Below are positions 9,051 to 18,041 of a stretch of DNA of 55,119 bases, one piece after another (position 1 is the first letter of the stretch; each line of letters begins with the position of its first letter). The translations under genes and the position numbers were made by a program. The DNA is taken from NCBI GenBank assembly GCA_022448985.1, contig JAKVCR010000022.1, positions 1 through 55,119 of the forward strand. The letters run 5' to 3'. The notes below the pieces were generated by a model. That model was not told where the DNA came from. It searched no databases and saw nothing but the letters and a program-made list of their open reading frames with translations. This stretch comes from Roseibacillus sp. (GTDB lineage Bacteria > Verrucomicrobiota > Verrucomicrobiia > Verrucomicrobiales > Akkermansiaceae).

Positions 9051-10016
9051 TTACTGGGACCCATAGGCTTCGATTTCCACCACGTGGAAATTGCGGTTCA
9101 CGGTATTACTGAGCCCGTTCACCCTGATGAACTGAAGTTTTTTGTCCTCAAGACCGATCTCCTGCCACCCACCCCGGGCTCTTGGGTTTGAACGTACCTG
9201 GTCCCACGAGGCTCCATCCTCCGAGACAAATACGCGGTAGCTGTATCTTCGGTTGTCGAGATCGAAGAGCAGAATCCGAACCTTGTTGATCGCATGAACC
9301 GTCCCAAGGTCCACTGTGAAAGTGCACGGATTGATGGCCCAGGCGTAGCCTTTCTGCTTATCGTGCTTTGTCTTGCCATCGATTATCAGATCCGCATCCC
9401 TTCCACTCGACGTCGACGCCTTGGCGCCCCTTGAGGCCAGGGCAAGGTCCTCCAGGGTATCAACGGCTGGCCGACCAGGTTCGGGGATATTGACCATGGC
9501 CTTCACCTCCGGAAGATTCCTGACCCTCTTCTCCTCTTCCTCAATAACAAGGGCCTCCTTGATTTCACCAACACGCGTCAGCCGGCGTTTCTCCGTATCA
9601 AGTGCCTTGAAATACAGGTCCACCGTGGTTTTCAGTTTCTTGTTACGGGCAGAACGGATCTCTGCCAGTCCCCTCTCCCATTTCTCACGGACCCGCTTGA
9701 ACCGATAGTCCGTATCGGCAGGAAGCTCCTTGGTCTCCTCCCCATCTTCGATTATCTCAATCTCTGCCAAAACCTGTGCTGCACCCTTGAGGTTCTCGGC
9801 ACGCCCGAGCTCCCCCTTGAGCTTCTTCAGCGCTGCAATATAGTTGAGTCGTAAATTACGTGCTTCCTTTCCGTGTTCGTCCAGTTCGGCGTTCATCCTC
9901 TTCTCAAACGAAGCCCGGTACTTTCCGACGGTCTCCGCAACATCCGCCCCTACGAACACGGTTGTACCGAACGCTAGAACAACAGCCAGAAGGGAGCAGC
10001 GAAAGTTTCTTCTCAT
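9051..10016 (-). CDS. Secreted coiled-coil protein with C-terminal F5/8 type C-like domain
   Basis: A 321-aa protein with an N-terminal signal peptide (hydrophobic core LLAVVLAFGTTVFV, cleavage near A24). Residues about 25-175 are highly charged, rich in Glu/Lys/Arg, and predicted helical or coiled-coil. The C-terminal 130 residues contain DLIIDGKTKH, WAINPCTFTVDLGTVHAINKVRI, YRVFVSEDGASWDQV and FHVVEIEAYG, the order of elements in discoidin/F5/8 type C carbohydrate-binding domains. It likely binds the polysaccharide or cell surface in the periplasm or outside. It sits inside the polysaccharide cluster but has no clear biosynthetic role. Confidence 0.75.
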   Translation of the reverse strand: MRRNFRCSLLAVVLAFGTTVFVGADVAETVGKYRASFEKRMNAELDEHGKEARNLRLNYIAALKKLKGELGRAENLKGAAQVLAEIEIIEDGEETKELPADTDYRFKRVREKWERGLAEIRSARNKKLKTTVDLYFKALDTEKRRLTRVGEIKEALVIEEEEKRVRNLPEVKAMVNIPEPGRPAVDTLEDLALASRGAKASTSSGRDADLIIDGKTKHDKQKGYAWAINPCTFTVDLGTVHAINKVRILLFDLDNRRYSYRVFVSEDGASWDQVRSNPRARGGWQEIGLEDKKLQFIRVNGLSNTVNRNFHVVEIEAYGSQ

Positions 10017-10079
10017 GACAGTGCGTGGAGGTCCTTTAGTTTCGTTGCGAATGATGCCCGCATCAAGCGAATTGCGCCT

Positions 10080-10478
10080 TTAATCCCGATGATCAAGAAA
10101 CCTTGCCCGCTGTTCCTCCGTGGGGAACTGGCAGCTTTCCCCATCTCGCAGCCGGTAGCGATTGCGCGCCACCCGGTTGTAGCACCAATCCCGTAGAAAG
10201 CGGGGGACCCAAAGCCCGAGTGCGGAAAGGATTCGGTAACGGGGCAACCGTTTCCCAATACGCAGGGCAGCCGTACTGCGCTCGGAGAGGTGCCCGTCCT
10301 CAAGAAGATACATGGTGTCGAGTCCCGGGTCATCTACCCCGTGATCGCGCAACAGACGGCGACCTGCCTCCGACTGGATCGAAGCAAAGTGGAAGAGCCC
10401 TTCGCGATCCCGCTTCAGGACGAACTGAATGGTAGCCGAGCAAAAGCTGCACTCACCGTCGTAGAGAATCACGATCAT
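10080..10478 (-). CDS. DCC family thiol-disulfide oxidoreductase (DUF393)
   Basis: A 132-aa protein starting MIVILYDGECSFCSATIQFVL; the D-G-x-C-x-x-C motif (Cys10, Cys13) and the following hydrophobic helix are characteristic of the DCC/YuxK family. The middle contains FHFASIQSEAGRRLL and the family's downstream SxA-A-L-R-I stretch. Members have a thioredoxin-like fold and no well-established substrate. It lies 12 bases downstream of the DegT aminotransferase gene, so it is probably in that transcription unit; its link to polysaccharide synthesis is unclear. Confidence 0.85.
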   Translation of the reverse strand: MIVILYDGECSFCSATIQFVLKRDREGLFHFASIQSEAGRRLLRDHGVDDPGLDTMYLLEDGHLSERSTAALRIGKRLPRYRILSALGLWVPRFLRDWCYNRVARNRYRLRDGESCQFPTEEQRARFLDHRD

Positions 10479-10490
10479 GCCTTCCTTGCC

Positions 10491-11681
10491 TTAATCCACT
10501 CCCAGGAACTTTCCGAGTGCTCCCACCACCACATCCTGCATCTCACGCGTAAGCTCGGGATAAACAGGAATGCTCAACACTTCATCAGCCAACCGGTGGG
10601 CTACCTCGTTACCAGTGCGGCTACTCTCCGGAAGGTTGGTGAAGCACTCCTGCTGGTCCATTGTCAGGGGGTAATAGATCTCACATCCTATCTCACAGTC
10701 CCCCAGATGCCTCTTGAGGGCGTCACGCTGACCCTCCCCGCGGACTCGCAGGGTAAACTGATTCCAGATATGCTCGTTGTGTTCGTAGCAGGTCGGCAAC
10801 ACAACCCTTGCCTCTTCCAGGGATTCGTCCTGAACGCTGGCGCAGCAACAGTGCGCCGGAGCCGCAGTCACGACCCCTTCGAGAGCTGACAGCTTCCGGG
10901 TGTAATAGGCGGCATTCTCCTGACGGGCCCTGGTGTAGTCGCCATAACGGCGCAGCTTGACCCTGAGAAGGGCGGCCTGCAGAGGATCAAGACGGAAATT
11001 GCCGCCAACTTCCCGGTGAAAGTATTTTGGCTTGGACCCGTGCATGCGCAGGATACGGGCCCGCTCGGCGAGGGACTCATCATTGCAGACCACCATTCCC
11101 CCGTCGCCAAACCCACCCAGGTTCTTGGACGGGAAAAAACTGTAAGTCCCGAATTCACCTATCGTTCCGCAACCACGCCCCTTGTAGCGCGAGCCAATGG
11201 CCTGCGCTCCATCCTCGATAACGTAGAGATCATGTTCCCCGGCAAGAGCGATAACCGCATCCATTTCCGCAGATTGCCCGAAGAGGTGAACCGGGATGAT
11301 GGCCTTGGTGCGTTCCGTCACCTTGCGGGCCGCATCCTCGACATCCATGTTAAAGCACACGGGGCAGGCGTCCACGAACACCGGGATTGCTCCCGTCCGG
11401 GAGATGCATCCGGCCGTCGCAAAGAAGGTGAAGGTGGGACAAAGCACTTCATCACCCGGACCAATATCAAGCGCCATCAGAGCCACGAGGATGGCATCCG
11501 TCCCGGAAGCCACCCCGATCCCGTGCCTGGCTCCCACGAACTCTGCCACCTCTGCTTCCAGGGCTTCCACCTCGGGGCCCATGATGAAACGGCCCGAGCG
11601 AAGCACTCGCGTGAAGGTAGCCGTCAGCTCTTCCTCCAGGGGAAGATTCTGCGCATTAACGTCGAGAAGAGGAACTTTCAT
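10491..11681 (-). CDS. DegT/DnrJ/EryC1/StrS family sugar aminotransferase
   Basis: A 396-aa PLP enzyme. MKVPLLDVNAQNLPLEEEL, FIMGPEVEALE and GVASGTDAILVAL are the N-terminal family signatures; VIEDGAQAIGSRYKGRG carries the cofactor Asp and substrate Gln, and FPSKNLGGFGDGG contains the Schiff-base Lys. Enzymes of this type convert nucleotide keto-sugars to amino-sugars with glutamate. The neighbours (Gfo/Idh dehydrogenase, formyltransferase, sugar 6-dehydrogenase, 2-epimerase) point to a WbpE-like 3-aminotransferase. An unusual Cys-rich insertion, HCCCASVQDESLEEAR, interrupts the region around residues 274-290. Confidence 0.88.
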   Translation of the reverse strand: MKVPLLDVNAQNLPLEEELTATFTRVLRSGRFIMGPEVEALEAEVAEFVGARHGIGVASGTDAILVALMALDIGPGDEVLCPTFTFFATAGCISRTGAIPVFVDACPVCFNMDVEDAARKVTERTKAIIPVHLFGQSAEMDAVIALAGEHDLYVIEDGAQAIGSRYKGRGCGTIGEFGTYSFFPSKNLGGFGDGGMVVCNDESLAERARILRMHGSKPKYFHREVGGNFRLDPLQAALLRVKLRRYGDYTRARQENAAYYTRKLSALEGVVTAAPAHCCCASVQDESLEEARVVLPTCYEHNEHIWNQFTLRVRGEGQRDALKRHLGDCEIGCEIYYPLTMDQQECFTNLPESSRTGNEVAHRLADEVLSIPVYPELTREMQDVVVGALGKFLGVD

Positions 11682-11779
11682 GGAAGTCAGTCAGGGAATG
11701 CTCTGCAAATTAGGATAATGAAGCCTCGACTCGGCCCTTGGGGAGAGGGCGGACGCGGCACGCCTCATGGAGGCCTGGC

Positions 11780-12505
11780 TCAGCCGTTGGCCCAACGTGC
11801 AAGGTAGGCTGGCAGGAGTTCTGCAATCCCGGCCTCAAGTTCGGCCGGCATCTTCCGGTTGTACTCAGTCGCCTCATAGTCGATCTGCTCCCACTGCCCC
11901 GCCCGGGCCCGCCCAATCGCGGTCACGAGCATTTCAACCTGCGTCTCATAAAGCCGCTCGGACAGGTCGAGTATTGTATCATCCGTAGCCAGGGGAATCT
12001 CCCGTCGCTCAAGAATACATCCGGCATCTACCCGGTGGTCGATCAGATGTGAGGTCACTCCCAATGGCACATCCTTACAGATCGACCAGAAGAGGGCGTC
12101 CAATCCCCGCACCTCGGGGATCAGGCCAGGGTGAAAATTGATGATTCCGGTCGAGAACCGATCAATCACCGGGCGCCTCAGGATCCGGGCGCCCGAGATT
12201 ACCCCGATGGTGGGCCTGATCTCATCCAGAAGGGCATTGATCTGGTCCCCCTGGTGTGGAACCACGTGGTAATTGGCTCCAATCGCCTTTGCCACTTTTG
12301 CAGGATCGATCAGGGCCCCATGACGCAGCTTCGAACGGATTGAGCTTGGCGGGACATTGAGCTTCACCGGATCAGCGGCCAACACGTGCTCCACGCGGAT
12401 ACCCTCCGCAAAAAGACGAAAGAGAAAATCCTGGGTCTTCCGGTGTGGGAAGTTGTAGGCAAGGACCACCACTGGATCCGTCATCGCGAGGGCCTCCTTG
12501 CTCAT
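11780..12505 (-). CDS. Formyltransferase family protein (probable sugar N-formyltransferase)
   Basis: A 241-aa protein with the formyl-transfer core of methionyl-tRNA formyltransferase-like enzymes. INFHPGLIPEVRGLDALFWSI supplies the catalytic Asn and His of the N-x-H motif, and GVTSHLIDHRVDAGCILE the catalytic Asp. The protein is shorter than Fmt and lacks the Fmt C-terminal tRNA-binding domain, so a sugar-amine substrate with 10-formyl-THF is likely. The ATG overlaps the stop of the upstream Gfo/Idh gene by four bases. Placed between that dehydrogenase and a DegT aminotransferase, it probably formylates the amino group they create. Confidence 0.82.
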   Translation of the reverse strand: MSKEALAMTDPVVVLAYNFPHRKTQDFLFRLFAEGIRVEHVLAADPVKLNVPPSSIRSKLRHGALIDPAKVAKAIGANYHVVPHQGDQINALLDEIRPTIGVISGARILRRPVIDRFSTGIINFHPGLIPEVRGLDALFWSICKDVPLGVTSHLIDHRVDAGCILERREIPLATDDTILDLSERLYETQVEMLVTAIGRARAGQWEQIDYEATEYNRKMPAELEAGIAELLPAYLARWANG

Positions 12506-13446
12506 CGGCTCGCAGCGAGCAGTTTCTCCGCTTTATCAATTACCTTCACAACCTCATACCCGTTCCGGCCGTCTGACACCGGAGTCTTGCGTTCGCGGCA
12601 GCACTCCAGGAAATGTTCCAGCTCAAGGCGCAGGGGTTGGCCGCTTCCCTCAAAGAGAATCTCTTCTCCTTCATCCCGATGGATAAGTTCCCCATCCACC
12701 GTCTTGCGATGCAACACCACCCTGCTTCCGGGCTCATCAAACACCAGCATTCCCCGTTCACCCACTATCAGAAGCTCGCGCTCTATCCGCGGCCAAAGCC
12801 ACGAGTTGTGGAGGTGGGCCTTTACTCCGCTGGCGAAGCCCAGGTGCAGGTAGGTGTCGTCCTCGATATCCGGTGTGATCGCGGCATGGCCACAAGCCAG
12901 CACCTCGGTGGGCATCTCTCCTGCCAGGGTCAGAAGGACCGCCACATCGTGGACTCCAAAGCTCCACATCACGTTCTCCTCGTCACGAACCCGCCCCAGT
13001 TTTGACCGCCTCTGGTGCATGGTATAAACCTTACCAAGTTTTCCCGCCTGCAGATAATCAGCAATAAAGGCTATTGCGGGCTGGTAGAGCAGGAGATGGC
13101 CCACCATCAGGATGCGCTCTGATGCCAGGGCCTGCTCGTGCAGACAACGTGCCTCCTCCGGATCAAGGGTCATCGGTTTCTCGACAAAAACATCGATTCC
13201 GGCCTCCAACGCCTGCCGGCCGATTTCAAAGTGCGTGCCAGCCGGCGTCGCAATGGCTACTGCATCGTAGCCAGCGGCCAGGAGTTCTTCCGCACTCTCA
13301 AAGGTCTCAATTCCAGGGGCATCTGCCACCGACTTCGCCCGATTCACTTCCAATGGGTCCGCAACCCCAGCGAGAACCTCCAGGGCCGCCAGGTTGCGCA
13401 CGAGGTTTCCTCCCCAGTGCCCTGTTCCAATGACTCCGACTTTCAT
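12502..13446 (-). CDS. Gfo/Idh/MocA oxidoreductase (probable nucleotide-sugar 3-dehydrogenase)
   Basis: A 314-aa NAD(P)-dependent oxidoreductase. MKVGVIGTGHWGGNLVRNL is the Rossmann loop, and the W-G-x-N-L-V-R-N variant is common in GnnA/WbpB-like nucleotide-sugar oxidoreductases; VFVEKPMTLDPEEA holds the E-K-P catalytic motif, and WSFGVHDVAVLLTL the family's G-x-H-D motif. The frame is open to 13476, but ATG 13446 has a GAGGGG ribosome-binding site and starts at the Rossmann strand. It likely makes the 3-keto sugar that the DegT enzyme aminates. Confidence 0.87.
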   Translation of the reverse strand: MKVGVIGTGHWGGNLVRNLAALEVLAGVADPLEVNRAKSVADAPGIETFESAEELLAAGYDAVAIATPAGTHFEIGRQALEAGIDVFVEKPMTLDPEEARCLHEQALASERILMVGHLLLYQPAIAFIADYLQAGKLGKVYTMHQRRSKLGRVRDEENVMWSFGVHDVAVLLTLAGEMPTEVLACGHAAITPDIEDDTYLHLGFASGVKAHLHNSWLWPRIERELLIVGERGMLVFDEPGSRVVLHRKTVDGELIHRDEGEEILFEGSGQPLRLELEHFLECCRERKTPVSDGRNGYEVVKVIDKAEKLLAASR

Positions 13447-13476
13447 TATCCCCTCGCTCTCTGCCGGGTAACACAC

Positions 13477-14427
13477 TCAGGATCCCAGGAGGTCGTGCAT
13501 CCGCACCACTCCCTGCAACCTCCCCACTTCGTCCGTCACGGGGACCGCGTAGACCTTGCGTTGCGGATTTTCCATGACTTCAAGCACCCGGGACAGGCGC
13601 TCATCCCCCCTGATGGTCACCGGGGTGGTAGTCATCATGGAATCCGCCTTGGCTTCGTAGGACTTCTTCATCACGGCCCTCCGCACATCCCCATCCGTGA
13701 TCACACCCAGAATCCGGTCTTCTGCGTCCAGGACACAAACCAGACCCAGCGGAAACTTGGTGAGAGCCGTCACAATCTCATCCAGGCTGGCGCTTTGCTC
13801 CAGGACCGCCACGTGAGAGCGAGGCTGCATGACGTCTGAGGCACTCAGGAGGAGGCGCCGGCCAAGAACCCCACCAGGGTGCAGAACCGCGAATTCCTCT
13901 TCTCCAAAACCGCGCGCCGCCTGCAGGGTCGCGGCCAGGGTGTCCCCCGCCACCAACGTAAGAGCGGTGCTGCACATGGGCGCCAGGTTGAGAGTATCGC
14001 CCTCCTCCCCGATCTCGATCGGAATAACAAGATCAAGGTGCCCAGCAAGGGAGCTTTCCGGTTTTCCCAGCACACCAATTGTCTGCACCCCGATGGCCCG
14101 CAAACTGGGCAGCATGCGCAACAGCTCCTCCGTCTCTCCACTGTTGGAGACGAGGAGAACCACGTCTCCCCTGCACACCACGCCCATGTCCCCATGCAGG
14201 GCCTCGGCAGCGTTGAGAAAAACAGCGGGAGTTCCGGTGGAGGCCAGAGTCGCCGCGGTCTTGTGTCCGATAATTCCCGATTTCCCGACCCCGGTGACGA
14301 CAACCTTGCCCTCGCTCCTGAGAATGAGGTCGGCGGCCTCACACACGCTTTCCTCCGCCGCGCCTCGAAAACGCTCAAGAGCATCTTCCACCGCATTGAT
14401 CAGCTTGTGAAACGACTCGTTCTTCAT
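13477..14427 (-). CDS. kdsD: D-arabinose 5-phosphate isomerase (KpsF/GutQ/KdsD type)
   Basis: A 316-aa protein of the normal KdsD length. The SIS domain contains VVTGVGKSGIIGHKTAATLASTGTP, HGDMGVV and LVSNSGETEELL, which bind the sugar phosphate. Two CBS domains follow (from about residue 205), with DGDVRRA at the end of the first. It interconverts ribulose 5-phosphate and arabinose 5-phosphate, the first step to Kdo. In capsule clusters a second copy (KpsF) is common; here it may serve either LPS core Kdo or a Kdo-containing polymer. No kdsB or kdsA lies in the window. Confidence 0.9.
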   Translation of the reverse strand: MKNESFHKLINAVEDALERFRGAAEESVCEAADLILRSEGKVVVTGVGKSGIIGHKTAATLASTGTPAVFLNAAEALHGDMGVVCRGDVVLLVSNSGETEELLRMLPSLRAIGVQTIGVLGKPESSLAGHLDLVIPIEIGEEGDTLNLAPMCSTALTLVAGDTLAATLQAARGFGEEEFAVLHPGGVLGRRLLLSASDVMQPRSHVAVLEQSASLDEIVTALTKFPLGLVCVLDAEDRILGVITDGDVRRAVMKKSYEAKADSMMTTTPVTIRGDERLSRVLEVMENPQRKVYAVPVTDEVGRLQGVVRMHDLLGS

Positions 14428-14477
14428 GGGATCAGTCTGCGTCTCGGGGGTTCATTCCAGCACTTACTGCAGCCCTG

Positions 14478-15812
14478 CTAGGCTTTCACCACCTGTCCCT
14501 CAGCCGGAGTCAGGCCAGCCTTGGCAATGGCATTACGGGTATCAACCACAAGTTCAGCAGATTCAAGGAGACCAGCCAGATCAAAGACCTGATGATTGGT
14601 GGCAATGAGGATGCAATCGAACCCCGCAATGTTTGCCGGAGTCCACTCCACCGACTTGGTCCCCGTCCAACGCGCATGCTCACGAGTCGGGATGATTTCA
14701 GGAATGTGCGGGTCGTAGTAGGCAACCTCCGCCCCGAGGTCAGCCAACTCATCCATCAAATCAAAGGTTGGCGATTCCCGCATGTCGTCAACATTCTCCT
14801 TGTAAGCCAGGCCCATCAGGAGGATGCGGCTGCCCTTCACCGATTTGGAGCGCTCGTTGAGAGCCTCCATCGTGCGCTGGACCACCCAATGCGGCATGCT
14901 GTTGTTGATCTCTCCTGCCAGTTCGATGAAGCGCGTGTGTACGCCATACTCCCGCGCCTTCCAGGTCAGGTAAAAGGGATCGATGGGAATGCAGTGCCCC
15001 CCCAGGCCTGGTCCGGGATAGAAGGCCTTGAACCCGAAAGGCTTGGTGGCAGCGGCCTCAATAACTTCCCAGATGTCAATGCCCATCCGGTCGGCGGCCA
15101 CTTTCAATTCGTTCACCAGTCCGATGTTCACAGCCCGATAAATGTTCTCCAGCAACTTGGTGAACTCGGCCACCTGGGTAGAACGCACGGGGACCACATC
15201 CGAGATCACCGCCTGGTAGAGAGCCTGCCCCACCTTCGCGCAGTTCTCCGTGATTCCCCCGACCACCTTGGGTATCCGGGTGGACGAGAAATCGGGATTA
15301 CCGGGATCCTCCCGCTCCGGGGAATAGATCAGGAAGATGTCCTCACCAACTGCCAGTCCCCGGTTCTCGATGAGCGGACGTAATTCCTCGTCTGTTGTCC
15401 CCGGGTAAGTTGTGCTCTCCAGGCTCACCACCTGCCCGGATCGCAAATGCGGCACGAGACTTTCCATGGTGCTGATGACAAAGCTGAGGTCGGGCTCATA
15501 GTGCTCGTTAAGAGGGGTGGGCACGCACATGATGAGCGCGTCGGCGCGACTGGCCTCTGAAAAATCCGTCGTTACTTCCAGCTTCCCGCCCTTGACCGCC
15601 TCCGTAATAGGCCCACTCGGAATGTGCTCGATATAACTCTCTCCTGCCCTGATGGCCTCAACCTTCTTCTGGTCAATATCCATGCCCATCACCCGGAAGC
15701 CCCGGCCCACGAAGCCGAGAACCAGAGGAAGCCCAACGTAGCCCAGGCCCACCACCCCGATCACGGCCGAGCCACTCTCTATCTTCTCCAATGTCTGATC
15801 TACCTGCTTCAT
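14478..15812 (-). CDS. Nucleotide-sugar 6-dehydrogenase (UDP-HexNAc dehydrogenase, WecC/WbpA-like)
   Basis: A 444-aa UDP-glucose/GDP-mannose dehydrogenase family enzyme. The N-terminal Rossmann loop is [32 protein letters not shown] and TELLENI-like [15 protein letters not shown] follow, and [21 protein letters not shown] contains the catalytic Cys. The C-terminal nucleotide domain includes [19 protein letters not shown]. It oxidises the C6 hydroxyl of a UDP-HexNAc to the uronic acid using two NAD+. WecC (UDP-ManNAc) and WbpA (UDP-GlcNAc) roles cannot be separated by eye. It is the first of the amino-uronic acid genes in transcription order. Confidence 0.92.
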   Translation of the reverse strand: MKQVDQTLEKIESGSAVIGVVGLGYVGLPLVLGFVGRGFRVMGMDIDQKKVEAIRAGESYIEHIPSGPITEAVKGGKLEVTTDFSEASRADALIMCVPTPLNEHYEPDLSFVISTMESLVPHLRSGQVVSLESTTYPGTTDEELRPLIENRGLAVGEDIFLIYSPEREDPGNPDFSSTRIPKVVGGITENCAKVGQALYQAVISDVVPVRSTQVAEFTKLLENIYRAVNIGLVNELKVAADRMGIDIWEVIEAAATKPFGFKAFYPGPGLGGHCIPIDPFYLTWKAREYGVHTRFIELAGEINNSMPHWVVQRTMEALNERSKSVKGSRILLMGLAYKENVDDMRESPTFDLMDELADLGAEVAYYDPHIPEIIPTREHARWTGTKSVEWTPANIAGFDCILIATNHQVFDLAGLLESAELVVDTRNAIAKAGLTPAEGQVVKA

Positions 15813-15822
15813 CTCCTCTTCG

Positions 15823-17067
15823 CTATAGGATCATGCCCGCTCCCACCGTCTCGTTCGTGCCGGGATCGATCAGGATGAACGATCCGGTCTGCCGGTTGCG
15901 ACGATAGGCATCGTGCAGGAGAGGCACCGCTGTGCGCAGCCTGATTCGCCCGATCTCGTTCAACTGAAAAGACTCCACCTCTTCGATCTTGTGTAGAGTG
16001 TTGATATCTACCTGATAGCGAATCTCCTCCACGATTGCCTTGGTTTCCCTGGTCGTATGCCGCAGGACATATTTCCCACGCGGACGCATCGGCGTCTTCG
16101 AAAACCAGCAGAGCATGGCGTCGATATCCTGGCCGATCGCAGGCTGGTTGTTGGGCTTGGCTATCATGTCCCCGCGGGAGAGATCTATTTCATCCTCCAG
16201 AGTGAGACAGACCGACTGTGGCGAAAACGCCTCACTCTTCTCCCCATCAGGAGCATGAATTCCCTTCACCCGGGTGGTGAAGCCCGAAGGCAGGACCGCC
16301 ACCTCATCCCCCGGCTTGAATACGCCCCCGGCCACTCGCCCCGCATAACCTCGAAAGTCGTGCCACTGGTCACTCTGCGGCCGGATCACCCATTGGATCG
16401 GGAAACGCGGATCCACATGGTTGCCCTCTCCTCCGATGTATACGTTCTCAAGATGATAGAGCAGAGAAGGCCCCTTGTACCATGGCGTCTTCTCCGAGCG
16501 CTCTACCACGTTGGTCCCATCCAGGGCCGAGATCGGGATCGTCTGAATGCCGATGATGCTATCGAGGCGGGAGGCAAAGGATTCGTACTCCCGTACAATA
16601 TCCTCATAGACCTCCTGCGAGTAGTCCACCAGGTCCATCTTGTTAACTGCCACCACCACGTGCTGGATGCGAAGCAGGTTGGCGATGAAGGAATGGCGCT
16701 TGGTCTGCTCGATTATTCCCTTGCGCGCATCGATCAGGATGATGGCCAGATTGGCAGTGGATGCTCCGGTCACCATGTTGCGGGTGTACTGGGTGTGCCC
16801 CGGTGTATCCGCGATAATGAACTTTCGCTTCGGTGTCGCGAAATAGCGGTAGGCCACGTCAATCGTGATTCCCTGTTCACGCTCGGCCCGCAAGCCATCG
16901 GTCAGCAAGGCCAGGTTGACATGTTCGTCACCCCTCTTCCGCGAGCTTTCCTCAACCGCCTCCAGCTGGTCCTCGAAAATCGATTTTGAATCGTAGAGAA
17001 GGCGTCCGATCAGGGTCGACTTTCCATCGTCAACCGAGCCGGCGGTAGTGAATCTAAGTAGGTCCAT
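15823..17067 (-). CDS. cysN: Sulfate adenylyltransferase subunit 1 (GTPase)
   Basis: A 414-aa EF-Tu-like GTPase. [19 protein letters not shown] is the P-loop, [12 protein letters not shown] the G3 motif and NKMDLVDYS the G4 motif. It drives APS formation by CysD with GTP hydrolysis. It lacks the C-terminal APS kinase domain of CysNC fusions, in agreement with a separate cysC 1 kb away, and is somewhat shorter than enterobacterial CysN (about 475 aa). Its position between sugar dehydrogenase and cysD inside a polysaccharide cluster suggests PAPS supply for polymer sulfation rather than only cysteine synthesis. Confidence 0.93.
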   Translation of the reverse strand: MDLLRFTTAGSVDDGKSTLIGRLLYDSKSIFEDQLEAVEESSRKRGDEHVNLALLTDGLRAEREQGITIDVAYRYFATPKRKFIIADTPGHTQYTRNMVTGASTANLAIILIDARKGIIEQTKRHSFIANLLRIQHVVVAVNKMDLVDYSQEVYEDIVREYESFASRLDSIIGIQTIPISALDGTNVVERSEKTPWYKGPSLLYHLENVYIGGEGNHVDPRFPIQWVIRPQSDQWHDFRGYAGRVAGGVFKPGDEVAVLPSGFTTRVKGIHAPDGEKSEAFSPQSVCLTLEDEIDLSRGDMIAKPNNQPAIGQDIDAMLCWFSKTPMRPRGKYVLRHTTRETKAIVEEIRYQVDINTLHKIEEVESFQLNEIGRIRLRTAVPLLHDAYRRNRQTGSFILIDPGTNETVGAGMIL

Positions 17068-17105
17068 TCTCTGTGTATTGAATTTCAGGTGTTAGTCCCG
17101 CTCTC

Positions 17106-18011
17106 TTAAAAGTATCCTTCCTTCTTCCTGTCCTCCATCGCCGTCTCCGAGCGCTTGTCGTCAGCCCGGTTGCCCCGCTCGGTTTGCCGGGCAGCAGCCA
17201 CTTCCCCGATGATCTTCTCCATGGTATCGGCGCTCGATTCCACCGCCCCGGTGATGGTGGCGTCCCCCATTGTCCGGAAACGAATCATCCTCTTCTCAAC
17301 CGTCTCGCCCTCACGCGGTTGCACGAACTCGGAAACCGCCAGGATGGTACCGTTCCGGATAACCGTCTCACGTTCGTGGGCGTAGTAGAGGCTGGGAAGT
17401 TCGATGCCTTCCTGCTGCATGTACATCCACACGTCCATCTCGGTAAAGTTGGAGAGTGGAAAGATCCGGAAGTGCTCCCCCTGCTGCTTACGCCCGTTGA
17501 AGAGATTCCAGAGTTCAGGACGCTGGTTCTTGGGGTCCCACTGTCCGAAATCATCCCGGTGTGAGAAGAACCGTTCCTTGGCCCGGGCCTTCTCCTCGTC
17601 ACGCCGACCGCCTCCCAGGGCGGCATCAAATCCGTGCTCCTCGATGGTATCGAGCAGAGTGGTGATCTGCAGGCTGTTGCGGGAGGCATTGGCACTCGTT
17701 TCCTCCTGGACCCGTCCCTCGTCGATCGACTTCTGCACCGACCCCACCACCAGGCGGGCGCCCAGCTTTTCTGCGAAGGCATCGCGGTAATCAATGGTCT
17801 CCCGGAAATTATGACCGGTGTCAATGTGCAGCAGCGGGAAGGGAAGGCGCGCGGGCCAGAAGGCCTTACGGGCCAGGTGAGCCATCACGATGGAATCCTT
17901 GCCCCCCGAGAAGAGAAGGGCCGGATTCTCAAATTGGGCTGCCGTTTCCCGCAGCACAAAGATGGCTTCGGCTTCGATTTGGTCGAGGTGGCTGAGATGG
18001 TAGTCAGGCAT
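17106..18011 (-). CDS. cysD: Sulfate adenylyltransferase subunit 2
   Basis: A 301-aa ATP pyrophosphatase-fold protein. LLFSGGKDSIVMAHLARKAF is the PP-loop, and FPLLHIDTGHNFRETIDYRD, GGGRRDEEKARAKERFFS and FPLSNFTEMDVWMY are conserved CysD segments. It forms APS from ATP and sulfate together with CysN. The C-terminal tail (RADDKRSETAMEDRKKEGYF) ends in the usual GYF. Operon order is cysC, cysD, cysN with short gaps. Confidence 0.95.
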   Translation of the reverse strand: MPDYHLSHLDQIEAEAIFVLRETAAQFENPALLFSGGKDSIVMAHLARKAFWPARLPFPLLHIDTGHNFRETIDYRDAFAEKLGARLVVGSVQKSIDEGRVQEETSANASRNSLQITTLLDTIEEHGFDAALGGGRRDEEKARAKERFFSHRDDFGQWDPKNQRPELWNLFNGRKQQGEHFRIFPLSNFTEMDVWMYMQQEGIELPSLYYAHERETVIRNGTILAVSEFVQPREGETVEKRMIRFRTMGDATITGAVESSADTMEKIIGEVAAARQTERGNRADDKRSETAMEDRKKEGYF

Positions 18012-18041
18012 ATCGCTCTTTCGTGAATGGGATCGGTCAGT

